From positions 124,001 to 188,000 of the forward strand of contig NW_024068191.1 in assembly GCF_009389715.1 (NCBI RefSeq): a stretch of DNA of 64,000 bases. Reading direction: 5' to 3'. Of this stretch, positions 22,301 through 36,990 are shown one piece after another (position 1 is the stretch's first letter; the number at the start of each line of letters is the position of its first letter). A program made the translations under genes and the position numbers. The notes below the pieces were generated by a model. That model saw only the letters and a list, made by a program, of their open reading frames with translations. It had not been told where the DNA came from and did no database searches. Source of the DNA: Phoenix dactylifera. Lineage: Eukaryota > Streptophyta > Magnoliopsida > Arecales > Arecaceae.

Positions 22301-23733
22301 ACCAAATGAGCTTTTAGTTTTCATGCTTACCATTCCTTTTCTTTAATGCCCCTCCCTCCTTGGATGCTTGGATAGTCACAAGTAGGATGCTTGGACGGTC
22401 ACAAGGATAAAAGTAGTTAAATTCTTTGATTTTTATGATTTATGACTTGATGAAACGCTTGAAAAAGTCATGAGGAATTGAATCCGTCAGGCTTTTTTTT
22501 TTTTTTTGCTCGTTTGCGAAGAAGGGACGCGGAAACTCGATATCTATAAAAAGTTATGAGGTATTAAATAAGACAAGCGTTTTAGAGCTATCAAAAACTC
22601 ATAAATTATTACATGATTAAAGTGATGCACTGAAATTGTCGTTTGCTCTTGCGATGGACAGTATTGCCTTTCCTATCCTTGTTAGTTTACACATAATTTA
22701 GTACAATTGTGCAAAAGTAATAGCTAACCATATGTTTCAGGAGTACAGACTCACCACAATTCATCCCCATTCCCAAAAACCATCAAATCCTATTTCTCGT
22801 TTCACAAAACATTAAAGTCTTGTTAGAAAAATCACTATTTTTTTTTTCTAAAGAAAACAGATTGTTATTTAGAACAGCACAAATCATAACATGTTTATTT
22901 TCTTTCTAGGATCATTATTGAAATCTTATGTTAATCCAACCAACATACTTGTAAGACTTGTGGTTGGCAGCCATGCTGGTTTGTTGTCAATTCTTGATAA
23001 GGAGGCCTTTGACTCATTTTCATGAATTGAATCGTGGTGGTCTTAGAACCCCTGCCATCTCTATGTTTGCAAAATCTTCTTAATCTAAGAATATGATCAA
23101 AATATCTGTTTCTGCAATTATTCTAGTAAGAGATGGGTAGCAACATATGGGGAACTCTCAATCAATCATGATCACATAGTTTTAATGATAAATCTATAAT
23201 TATTTTCTTAATAGTATGTTCCTATTTATGAAATACTTAGAAAATGAAAGCTGTCAATTCATTGTCATCGCTTCACTCAAAAAACCAAAATGATAGTTGC
23301 TTGTCATACAGAATTTAAGATACTTCTATGCACAATCAATAAACAAATGGGAGATAGAAGAAGCAATTGAAAATAATACATAGATTGAAATATTTTTTCA
23401 CTGAAAGATTTTAAAACAAAGACGTAGAAGTCAAATTGTCTCCCACTGGATCTCAAAGTTAAATTATTAAAGTATATTATCAGGTTACCATCAATATACT
23501 TTCCCCTGGTACTGACAATAGGGCACAAAAATACTTCACTTTTTTTTTCCAGAATTTTCTCCTCAGCTGTTTGACATGGTTAATTCCTTTCAATATTTAT
23601 GGGAACTGATTGTTGACACTCCCACCATGATTCTATAACGTGTAAAGAGAACAGAAAACGTGGATTCTTCTCGACTATTACATAATGAAAGGATAATTTT
23701 CTTGCAATATCTTTATTAAAAGAACAATTTCTC
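22301..23733. other. Gene-free spacer
   Basis: AT-rich unique-looking DNA with poly-T runs (about 22,494-22,508). No gene or clear repeat seen. Confidence 0.5.
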
Positions 23734-24961
23734 TGTTAGTATAATTTTAGAAATCACATAATAACTTGCAATCCACAATATACTTTTTATTAGCATGATC
23801 CTGTATCAATCTATATTATTTTTTTTGTTAGCATGATCTTGTTAAAGTGATTATAAGGATCACATAACAACCTACATCACCCATAATATTTTTCTTTCTT
23901 AGCATGGTGCTATATCATCCTATATTATTTTTCTTATATAGAGCCTGTACACAATTATATATGATCTTTGAGATGTACCGAATATGATAAAACAGAGAAA
24001 AAAAATCACTTTTCTCTCTCTTTTTCTATTTTCTTTTTCTTCTACAAATATTTTAACATGCGATCAGAGCCACTGATTACCTAATCTCATCTATTCTGCT
24101 TTTGCTATAGTCGTCGTTGCCATGTTTAACAGTTTTGATGACCCCTATTGTCAATTTATCATTCTTTGTTTTCCGGTAAATTAACACCCGAAGGTTCTCT
24201 ATTTTCTAGCGGATTCATAGATCCTCTATTTTCTGCAGATCCTCTATTTACTAATGAATCAACATTCGAAGATCCCATATTTCTTAGTAGATCTTCATAT
24301 CCTCTATTTTCAGTAGATTAACATTCGAATATCTCTTATTTTCTAATGGATCTGCAGCTCCTCTCCTCCACTTTTATCCTTAGCTTCAGATCTTCGGTCG
24401 TCTCTCCTCACCGTCACTCGGCTCCTTTCTTTCTATCTCCGATTTTATTTGCTGCCTTTGACTCCTTCACCATCCAGTTCGAGGTCTCTTGCTCCTCTTC
24501 CATAGTAACTCCATCTGTGAGGATTGTCGACCTTCGGTTTTCTTTTAACTAATCATCAGTTCTTGCTGCAACTATTATCTTCCATGTATCTTCTTACTGC
24601 CACATCGTCTAAAGTAGCCATAATAAACGACACAACATTCTACTACATTAGCACACACAAGACATGTCATCCAGCCTCATTATCGTTGATTGATTGTGAT
24701 ATTCTGTTACATCATCGTCTGTCCATCCGCAAAGCTTGTCGCAATAGCTGTTTTGCCATATCACTACAATATGAGAGCCACGTTGGCTACTAGTCGGATA
24801 CAATAGTCCATATCATCAAATATATTTGTCAGCCACATCAATTTGCGATATTATCAAACAAGTTAATCAGTTGCATCGGCAGATATTTTAGTTGCCGCAT
24901 CAGTCAGACACATCGATAGACATACCAGTGTGCTATGTTAGTCAGCTATGTTAGTGGACAT

Positions 24962-25506
24962 TGTTGAGGTCCGGGTTCCTCCGACCTTAGACCTTAGCCC
25001 CCACTGAACTGGAACAGGGAAAGGAGACTGCGTCCCCACAGAAGGTATTGTCCGCTTTGGAGTACGTAGAAGCCTTCCTCACGGTTTTGCTCTTTAAAAG
25101 GCACCTCCTGAGGAAAGGGTAATCGAGCCCTCCCTTTAAGGCACAGACCTTTCCGCTATTCAGTCGATGTGGGACTAAGTCCGAGATCCTTTATTTCCAC
25201 AACATCAGCCCCCCCAGCGGGAAGGTCTGAGCCGAGGTCAAGGGTCCCTACCTGGTGCGCCAATGTTGAGGTCGGGGTTCCCCCAACCTTAGACCTTAGC
25301 CCCCACCGAAGTGGAACAGGGAAAGGAGACTGCGTCCCCACAGAAGGTATTGTCCGCTTTGGAGCAGGTAGAAGCCTTCCTCACGGTTTTGCCCTTTAAA
25401 AGGCTCCTCCTGAGGGAAGAGTAATCGAGCCCTCCATTTAAGGCACAGATTTTTCCGCTATTCAGTCGATGTGGAATTAAATCTGAGACCCTTTATTCCC
25501 ACAACG
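24962..25506 (-). mobile_element. Very small TRIM LTR element
   Basis: Two 243-bp LTRs, 24,962-25,204 and 25,264-25,506, are close to 90% identical by eye and are separated by only 59 bp. On the minus strand the 5' LTR is followed by a primer-site-like TTGGCGCACCAGGTAGGGA, and a G-rich tract (GCTGGGGGGGCTGA) precedes the other LTR. The interior is thus little more than primer site plus polypurine tract. GACAT flanks both ends (24,957-24,961 and 25,507-25,511), a proper 5-bp target duplication. It has no coding capacity and is structurally whole for a TRIM. Younger than its host Copia-type element. Confidence 0.85.
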
Positions 25507-25511
25507 GACAT

Positions 25512-25970
25512 ATTAGCTTACTGCATTAGTTAGCTACGTCAGCATTGCTAATTATATCAGTTTACTGCATTAGCTCTTGGATCTGCCGCATCAGTTTTTA
25601 AGCTACTATATCAGCATCTATTCTGACATATTAGATTTTGTATTATCACATCAGCTTGATATATGAGTCTGCCATACTGATTTTTGAGTTGCTACGTCAA
25701 CTCCTGATCTACTATATCAGCTTGTGAGCCGCTATAGCAGCTCCTGATCCGCCATATCAAACTCTACGCTGCCACATCAGCCTTTGGTCTATTACTTCAG
25801 CCTCTAAGCTGCCACGTCTGCTTCTAATCTACAATCACGTCAATTTTTGAGCTGCTATGTTGGCTCCTAATCTATCATATCAACTTCTGAGCTACTACTT
25901 TATCTTTTGATCTGCTGCGTCAATTTCTAAGTACATTCGCGATCTAGTTTCCAAACTTAAGTTGGTATCT
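25512..25970. repeat. Degenerate minisatellite in the Copia-type element interior
   Basis: About 20-24-bp units resembling TCTGCCACATCAGCTCCTGA / GAGCTGCTACATCAGC recur more than a dozen times. They also occur on the other side of the TRIM (about 24,790-24,955), so the TRIM split an existing array. Confidence 0.7.
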
Positions 25971-26450
25971 ACAGTGTCATATTTAGTTTGACGGTGGATG
26001 TTAGCGTAATTTTAAAGATCACGTAACAAGCTACATCACCAAAAATATTTTTTTATTAGCATGATTCTGTATCAATATATATTTTTTTATTAAAATAATC
26101 TTGTTAGAGTAACTTTAGGGATCACGCAGCAATCTGTATCATCCATAATATTTTCTTTTATTAACGTAAACCTTTTGTTTTCTTTATATAGAGTTTATAC
26201 ATGCATATATGACCTCCGAGGTATACCGAATGCCATAGGGAAATAAAATTATTTTTTTTTCTTCTATAAATTTTTTAACACTGTATTTTACGTTTAGACA
26301 TAAGTACTTTCTGACCAAATGATGACCACCCCAACATCCCAGCAAACTTTGTGACCTTGGGAAAGCTTTGATAAGATGAATCAGCCTGGGTCCATGCGTT
26401 TGTTTCCGGTCCTTCCACCTATTGATTACGATTCCCTTCTTTTTTTGGGG

Positions 26451-26610
26451 CAATTGATTAGTATTCCTAACCCATGGAAATGGTGTTAATGATGCTTAGT
26501 TGGACAAGGCCGTATTCTTGGTCTTTTTGAGGTAATCGATTATTATTCCTAACCCGTGGAAATGGGCGTTAATGCTGCTTAGCTGCACAAGGCTGTATTC
26601 TCGGTCTACA
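26451..26610. repeat. Tandem duplication, unit about 83 bp
   Basis: ATTGATTAGTATTCCTAACC ... GGAAATGG ... TTAATG-TGCTTAG ... GTATTCTTGGTC occurs at 26,453 and again, slightly diverged, at about 26,534. Only two units; non-coding. Confidence 0.75.
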
Positions 26611-29600
26611 AATCTTTTTTGACTAAACCCTCACCAGCCTTGGCAATTAGTGCACAACCTACCAAACCAAAAGCTGAGCTACTGTGGACAAAATATTAGG
26701 TTCAGAATGGACTAGAAACCTCATCAAATCAATTCAAGCTCACCTCAGTCAAGATGGCATTTTGAAAGGATCACTGTTTCTGTAATTCCTCTCAATGATA
26801 TTCTTGTTGTTTCTAACTTTTCATTGGAGGTTAAGTGCTTGAATGGTCCTGGTAGTTGGTAACATATAAAGAAAACTAGTAGAAATTTAGCGAGCTATAC
26901 AGATACGAACAGTAGATAAGACTTTAATGCTCAGAAATGGTCCTCGTAGTTGGACCGACAAATAGGAAATGCGTTTTAATGCTCAGAAATGGTGGAAACA
27001 GTGTCTGTCTCTTCTTTATGCCCTCTTTCCTTTGGTTAATATATATAATATGGACAATTGGGAGAATCCAACGTTAAAGGCCTGTTTGTGGCAAGCAAAC
27101 TCTATTGCCAAGTTGGAAAGACCCATGCGAGCCCTGTACACTCCAAAATCAAAGAAAGCTTCAACAACCTCCACAATGGAAAAATAGTTCAACTTCTTTC
27201 GCACAAATATAATTCCATCCCTCATCCTCTTCGTTATCAATAAATTTAACTTTTACATCTAACTCGAAATCAAAGCAGAGATTGCATAAATCTTCAAAAA
27301 ATAAAATCAGGTCTATAACTGCATGAGATTGCATGAAACAATTCAGCCTAATATAAAACTACGCTCAGTCTCAAGTCTCAACCAGCCATAAAATACCTCA
27401 TTTAATGTTTATACCAAGTTTAACCCCCAACTGGAAAGCTGCAATTAAAATGTCAGCTGAGCTATCCACTGCTCATTTAAATTAAGTAACAAGAGAAAGG
27501 ATAGATAGACAAGTAATCTAATATCCATGCCACCTTTAATTACTTCAGTCAACTAACATTCAAGCCTTTTATGCCAAAGATTTCAACTTTAATGATGAAT
27601 AAAACAGGTTCAATCCCATGATCTCAAAGTTGCACCTAGGACTGTCAAACAACCATGATATGCGCCCGATGCTTTTCAGGATCTTCTAGAAGACGGCAAG
27701 GCGACAGAAAACACTTGTAACATTTCTATTGGATGATCCATTGCCCGAATCCAGACACCCATTTCTCGAATCCTGGCACTAAAGCCCACAACTGGGAATC
27801 CACTTCGATCAACACTATCGAATGTCCCACTCAGGAGCCACACCTTACAGTCCCGGTGAAGTAAAGAGTGGAGAATGTGATTCTCTAATTGGAAAGTTGA
27901 TGCTGACAATGGCAGAGGAAGTCAAAATCATATGGACCAAGTTCTGGGTTGTCCTCCAAGATAATAAGCAAAATAGTTGAGAACAGGGAAAGTCATGAAT
28001 GATGCCAAAAATCCTAGGTCCCAAAAAAATGATATTTGAAGTTCAGAGCAACGGCATGGCAAGGAAGATGAAGGATAACTTCCTTCAAAACATTGTCCTG
28101 ATGCACTAAAGATTAGTAACCAATACCCTGGCTGCAATTCCTGTGAATAAAAATTATAAAAGAATAAAACGGCAAGTGAGTGAATGACATTTTATCTTTA
28201 GTTTAAACAATGACAAGCAAGCATGATGCTTGTGGTGGTTGAAACATTACACAAACAGATAGTAGCTCAGAAGTCAAGAACTCAACTTCATCTGGAGGGA
28301 ATAATTAGCTTGGTAAGCTGTCAAAGCAACCAGCACAAAATCTCTGTCCAAGAATATTTACCAAGCTGATGGATTATGGAAACAGACTGCTGGAGGTTTA
28401 CTATAAACCAGTAGTCATCCTTGCCTAGTTCTTCGATTGCAGGTACGTGTTAACGAGAAACATTTATCTAACGAGATGCATGGGAAACAGAGGAAAGGAT
28501 CACCATCTTCCTTTCTTAGCAATCAAGTTGTGAGTAGGCAATCAACTACCACTAAACTTCAGAAATTTATATATATATATATATATAGAAAAAAGAAAAT
28601 GTTATAGAAACAACTGGAAAAATTGCAGTGGTTTCTGAAACACCCATATGCTTACCCCGCTCCCAATGAACAGCTTCATCAAAAATGAAATAGAACACAG
28701 ACTCAAATGTCTCATCCAAGTTCAAAGCAACTTGAGAAACAAACCAAAATAACCAAATTTCTCTTTTTCTACAGCAAATTAAGCTCACAAAAACCGAAAG
28801 CAACTTATGGAGTTAATTCCATCGAACATTAACAAAACTCTGGATACATATGGGAGAAACTTAACCCTAGGCAACTTAAATAATGAAGTACGAGTCTAAC
28901 TTTTGTTCTTCTTTTTTTTTTTCTCCCCTTTTTTCTTTTTGCATGTGTGTGTTTGTGTCTGCAACATCATTGTGATCAAAGATTAGCTTCCTCCGCTAGA
29001 AGTTGGAAGACCTTCCTTGAAGTTCTTTTATGTGTCATGTGATTCTGTGATAAATTTGTGTTATCAGAAAATAATTCCATCGGAATCATCAAAACAGATG
29101 AGGTTTAAGGGCTTAATCTCATTCCATTTAACCAAATTATAAGTTAGTGCGGGGCCATTCGATCTTTTCACCACTACTCTCTAATCTAAATGGTTGGGAA
29201 AAATGAATCAGGCAATAATATACATCATAAAACAGCCAGAAATTAAACTTCTGCATTCTTGGATCAACGTATTACATTTCCTTCCCCTCCAAAATTCTTT
29301 CAAAATTCTATCAAAAATTTATCATATTCACTAATTAACGTGAAATGATAATTTACCAATGCTTAAAATAAAAAGGAAAATGCTGCAGGGCACTCGTTAT
29401 GCACACTCAAAAAGTTGATTAGGCCAGAACTGTTGATTTAGCAACACTACAATTAATCAAATTTTATATTTGGCAACAAATACTGCAAGTTGTACCAATC
29501 CTATCTTGCTACATGGCAAGAGAATTGCTCATGTGCCCACCCTGTAGCATCATTTTAGTTATTCCACATTCCATTCTTGTTTAAATCCTGCAACGATGAT

Positions 29601-29665
29601 ACCGTCGCCATTGATGATGATGATACATCCAATACTAGCAAGTCTACCCTCATGCCTCGTATTGA
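26611..29665. other. Gene-poor spacer with unrecognised transcribed-looking minus-strand segments
   Basis: No protein recognised. On the minus strand, 27,676-28,137 and 28,567-28,803 have coding-like composition and a possible acceptor (TTGCAG at about 28,138), but frames are short and interrupted and match nothing I know. They could be a non-coding RNA or the remains of a gene. An AT microsatellite lies at 28,568-28,586. Confidence 0.35.
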
Positions 29666-29677
29666 TATTTCTCATTG

Positions 29678-30180
29678 GGGGTGAAAGTGGACAAGATCAT
29701 ATTCGTCCAGATCCATTTTCATATTCAATTCTATTAAGATATGAACAAAAATTTAAGCATCTAACTATATCTATGTTCGTATTCATATCCATACAAAAAA
29801 AAAAAGGATATAGATATGGATAGACAACTACCCGATCTGTATCCGAATATCCAATTTTATTTACAACCCTATTTAATTCTATATAACACACAAACTTTTA
29901 ATAAAAATATATAACCATATTAACATGCTATTGACGTGATTTACCATCCATTTAGTAATATCTTTGATTCTATGGTCATAAATTATAACTATCGGATTTA
30001 TATCCATATTTATATTCATATTTTCAGTATCCGATATGCAGCCGTATTTGTTTGAAACAAATATAGATATAAATTTTTGTATCCGAATAATATGCATATC
30101 CATATTTATATTCATCAAATAAAATAAATGTAGATATGGATATACTGATATTCAATCAGTATCTAGTCTAATTTCAGCCT
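29678..30180. mobile_element. AT-rich MITE (copy B) with 12-bp target duplication
   Basis: The ends GGGGTGAAAGTGGACAAG and (reverse complement) AGGCTGAAATTAGACTAG are imperfect 18-bp inverted repeats. Perfect direct repeats TATTTCTCATTG flank it at 29,666-29,677 and 30,181-30,192. The body matches 232-697. Twelve bases is longer than the usual 8 for hAT and just above the Mutator range of 9-11, so the superfamily is open. Confidence 0.75.
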
Positions 30181-30453
30181 TATTTCTCATTGTGGTGGCC
30201 CCGAGAACTTTCCATTGTTTTGTTGTGAAGAAATGATATGGTGGTAATGCGCCACGATCAGAGTTCAAAGCTGGACCAATAGAAAGTCATATAACCAACC
30301 GAACGAAAAGGCCTGCCAAGTGCCAAGAGAAATAGCCCAACAGCCCACTACCGCTGGTTTGGGTTTCATCTGAACTTCTAGGGTTTTTCCCATCGGTTGA
30401 CTCTTTAAATTGACACGCCGGGGACTTGGACTTCCCCATCTCGAGCGGCCTCC

Positions 30454-31668
30454 ATGGATTTTGTGGTACTCATATTTCTCTACCTTCCAAGCTTCTCTAA
30501 AACTATTCTCCCGTTTTTTTTATATTTACTAATCTTCTCTGGATAATAAAAGTTTGCTCTGATCCAAGTGGAATTTGTATGTGTGGAGGGGGCGATGATG
30601 ATGCGATTTTGTTTGCAATGATATGGTTTGCCATATGATTAATCTTTAACAAATCATCGCTAGGTTCTTTCTGAGTCCCCTTTTATTTTAGCAATTTATT
30701 TCTCCTAATTTTCTTATTATCATCTTTTGTCTCCATGTAAACCGTAGCGTTTTTTTCTTAGGCAAATATACTCAACTTTTGGATTCTCCTTGGGATTCTC
30801 CGGATTTAGCCATTCCCTTTTTTTTATTTCTTTTTATTTTTTTCTTAAAATTCCCTTGGGCCCAATATGAAACCTGATTTCTTTGAAGATTAATCAGTGC
30901 TGTACACTTTTTTTTTCTTTTTAGAAGACAAATCAAACTTAGATTAAGTTAAAACGATGCATCCTTGGCGAGTATTTTCGGATTAAATTCTGAATGGAGG
31001 TTTGAGATTGAGCTCCAACCGATTTAGCTCTTTCTTTTTGTGTTAGAAAATGGTGACCAAGTCACCACCATTTGGCATTCACAACAGGATGGGGATCGTC
31101 ACCCGATTGGAGCTGCAGTGTGAACTTTGAAAAATAGAATAGAAAGTTAAGGAATAAAATATATTACTTAAATACAAATACTACTTATCTTTAGCATTAT
31201 TTTTTCCATAGATGAATCATCACATCCATACTCAAATCCTTAAAAATTTTGAGACGCCGTATAAGTTAGAAATAGTCTGAGTGATTTGCTGTTGCTGACA
31301 ACCAAAAGGCTGACTACGAGTTCGGAGTTTTTTTTTTTTTTTGTCAAAAACGAGTTCGGAGTTTGGAATACTGAGTCATAGTCTAAGCTATAATACTATT
31401 GCAATTATAGCTTTTGCGCACGCCAATATCTAGCTTCAACTTGGAAGCCTTTTCTGGATAAACGAATTGAAACCTCTTTTTTTTTCTTGGAAATTGATTG
31501 AAATTTCTGCAGAACTTTGGAAACCAAGTTCATACTGACATTTAGATCCAAGTTTGTCAGTTTGGGGATGCTGGAGGATTATGGCCACATGAATATAATG
31601 TCTGGCACAGGGAGTTCAAGTGTCACACATTTGGCTCTGGTGAATTAGTTGTACAAATTGGCATTACA
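30454..31668 (+). other. Possible unrecognised gene start: two phase-compatible exons
   Basis: After a typical plant 5'-leader (CTAGGGTTTTTCCC at about 30,380) an ATG at 30,454 opens a 12-nt exon (MDFV) ending at a GT (30,466). An acceptor CAG at 31,558-31,560 opens a 108-nt phase-0 segment, 31,561-31,668, encoding FGDAGGLWPHEYNVWHREFK and 16 further residues and ending at GTATGC. The two join in frame. I do not recognise the peptide and found no convincing next exon, so this may be a relic, a non-coding transcript or chance. Confidence 0.2.
31316..31364 (-). mobile_element. Tail-only retro-insertion with 15-bp target duplication
   Basis: ACGAGTTCGGAGTTT occurs at 31,316-31,330 and 31,350-31,364, flanking a T-run plus GTCAAAA. 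On the minus strand this is TTTTGAC followed by poly(A): the tip of a retroposed sequence with its target duplication. Confidence 0.55.
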
Positions 31669-34498
<2,830 letters not shown>

Positions 34499-34566
34499 TG
34501 GGTCATCCTGATATGGCGCATACGTAAGTATGGCAAAAGGGTAGTTGGATATGGTTTGATTTCAAG

Positions 34567-35214
34567 GTACTAGCCCAGTTGTGATGGTGCCGGATGCTCG
34601 ATCAATACATACCTAGCCATGATCAAGTTGTCGTAGAAGGCAATCATGGCAGTATTTGCTATTCGTTCTTCAAATGACAATATTTCTGAAAACAAGCTCG
34701 ATCATATTCCAAATATGGCGTTCTAATTTTGGAAGATAACTATGGTTGAAATAAACTTGATTATCTTCCTATTATGGCCATAGCCACGATTTCCTTCCTG
34801 TATTGTCATTGTATGATTTTTATATATTGTCATTATATGATTATATGTAATCTCTCATTATATTCCTTGAAATGCTGCGTTTATATATAAATTGTCAAAG
34901 AATCAAATCTCAATAATAAGGAGAAATCTAACAACTACGGAAAATCATATAATGACAATATACATAGAACCATATAATAACAATACATGAAAGTAATTAC
35001 AGCAATGATAGGAAGGTAATCGAAGCCATGATAGGAAGATAATCATATTTGTTTCAATCATAATTATCTTCCAAGAATCAGATGCTATATTGGAAGGAGT
35101 TCAAACTCGTTTTTAGCAATATTGCCATGATTGCCTTCTATGACAACATGACAATGGCCGGGTGTATTGACCGAGTATTAATTAAGGCACCATCATAACT
35201 GAGGCAATTGCCAA
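34567..35214. mobile_element. 650-bp inverted repeat (foldback MITE)
   Basis: Left arm 34,567-34,850 and right arm 34,935-35,214 are reverse complements along about 280 bp. Examples are GAAGGCAATCATGGCA-TATT near both ends, TTGGAAGATAA-TATG in mid-arm and CATTATATGATT near the loop. The loop is about 85 bp. No coding capacity. Ends are approximate and no target duplication was certain. If transcribed it would form a long imperfect hairpin, a typical source of 24-nt small RNAs. Confidence 0.75.
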
Positions 35215-36788
35215 CTCATGCATGCAAGTACCTGCTGTACACGCCACATGACTCATAAAGCTTATGAATAGCTCAATTCGGTTGAGAAACTTTATAGCAG
35301 TGTGACACATTTCATATGGACGGCGTACCTTGGTAACTTGATAGAGAAGGCAGTGGGCTGCTCAGAGGTTTTAAATTCCACCCGGGGCTTCTTTCCGCCC
35401 AATAACTAGGTGAGAGAGAGACTTGGCCATTCTTTTCCATTGTCTACATTCTTTTTTATTTATTTTTAAGAAAGCCCTCCAGGTTTGCTCTTTGAAGAGG
35501 GATATTGTATGAAACGAAAATATGTACGTTTATCAATGTCATTAGATTTATATAGTACAAATATAATGATATTTTCGATTTTTTAAGCAATGATGATGTT
35601 ATCTTTCTTACTATATGCCCAATACTAGAATTGCATCTGCGTAAGAAGAGTTGTTAATATTCATTTCACCAGCAAAAGTTGTTCACGTAGCAAGATCCAT
35701 TAGTCAGGCATGGGTCCCTCATTCGAATCCTATGCGCCTTTTTCAATGCTTATTACAAGTGTTAGACTACAAATAGAGTTTGTATAATAATTTAATGAAA
35801 TTGAAAGGAGTCTTTAAGAAAACACGAGTGCAGGTTGTGAACTCTATTGAGAGAAATGGATGAACTACGACAAGCAGACTCCTTTAACCCTCCATAAACG
35901 TAAGGCATTGTCATGAATTTTTTTATTATAAATACACTTTATTTTTAGTAGATACATGGACTAATATTCAGCCTCAATTAATTAGTACAAAAGGTGTATA
36001 AACTAATCTATTACAAAAAAACTTAATTGTAATCATGGTCATCCATCTTAAACAAACAACATGCGTCTGTCAAGATCGAGTAGCATATATATATTGCAAC
36101 TGAAGCTTCCAAATAAAATCCAGGATTAATGACTGAGATCGCTGGAGAGAATTCTTAGAAGAGCTAGAGAAACTTCTGTGAATCTTTTAAATTTACCATA
36201 TAATCTAACAAGAAGTAACAACAATTACTAATTAGCACTTGCAATTAAATAGTGCACATGCAGTGACGGTAATGAAATCAGTTTGTTCGACTCGTATTAT
36301 GGAGCCCGGCCGAATTGAATGGATGATCAGTTTTTTTTCTTCTTTGTTGGTGGAAACCATGGAGGTCTAAGAGTTTCTTCCCCAGTTAAAACCCTAGCCC
36401 TTTAGATTTGGAAGATTGATGCGGCTAGCTACAATGCAGTACAATAAAGGTGCTGATCACGAGGTGACATGGGTAGGTGAACTCATATTCCAAGTAGTTA
36501 TGAGGCTTGGATGAGCTGTTCTCATTAGAGCAAGGGTTCTCCAAACTCGGGACGACAGTAGTCTTCCAAGCTGCACTTATTAACACCCCATCCAGGACTA
36601 TACAAATAAATAGACGACAAGCTTCTAACGTATTATCCGTGTCATATCCTATGTGATGGCGATCAAGACAATGCATCGAGGTTGGGCCTAGATATAGTTG
36701 AAAGAATACTTCATTGCCTTCTGGTTTCAAGAAGCGTCAATTTCCAAACTTAGATGAGCTCCCTTATGCTACAAAGCATTAAGTCCCT
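35215..36788. other. Spacer upstream of PDF1
   Basis: No gene is supported. A minus-strand 101-codon frame at 36,425-36,730 overlaps the PDF1 promoter side and lacks family features. The distal part is AT-rich. Confidence 0.5.
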
Positions 36789-36796
36789 TAAATGCA
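36789..36796 (+). promoter_or_regulatory. L1 box (TAAATGCA) in the PDF1 promoter
   Basis: An exact match to the 8-bp L1 box TAAATGYA lies 195 bp upstream of the PDF1 ATG. In Arabidopsis this element is bound by the HD-ZIP IV factors ATML1 and PDF2 and confers epidermis-specific expression of PDF1. A related GCATTAA half-site lies just before it at 36,776. Confidence 0.75.
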
Positions 36797-36990
36797 CCTG
36801 CACCACGTCAACCAACTTTTTACAGTCTATCTGCGTCCATATTTATGCTCGTATGCAGTGCTATCAATCGAGTCTCGCTTTTCCCGTGTATTTATGGACA
36901 CCAACTCCCCGTGCCACTCTTCACAGCGACTCGACTCCTTTAATTCCTCTCTCTTGCTCCTCCCTCTTTGTGGGCTTTGAGTTGGTCGCG

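Larger units (their letters stand above)
23734..26280 (+). mobile_element. Non-coding Copia-type LTR element (about 2.5 kb) hosting a TRIM
   Basis: Two direct terminal repeats, 23,734-24,058 and 25,999-26,280, both start TGTTAG and end TTTAACA and share internal text (AGCATGAT-CTGTATCAAT). Directly after the left LTR, TGCGATCAGAGCC (24,059-24,071) matches the tRNA-iMet primer site used by plant Copia elements. The 1.9-kb interior has no protein-like frame, so the element is non-autonomous. Its right half consists of degenerate tandem CATCAGC-type repeats. A TRIM sits inside at 24,962-25,506. The LTRs are strongly diverged, so the insertion is old, and no flanking duplication is visible. Confidence 0.7.

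Noticed and set aside
27676-28803. Minus-strand frames that might be exons of one gene
   Set aside because: No coherent splice model and no recognised protein. Kept only as a note in the spacer entry.
35670-35745. tRNA- or SINE-like B-box text (CATTCGAATCC)
   Set aside because: No matching A box at the right distance and no cloverleaf could be drawn.
36425-36730. 101-codon minus-strand frame upstream of PDF1
   Set aside because: No family features and weak codon pattern; it overlaps the likely PDF1 promoter side.
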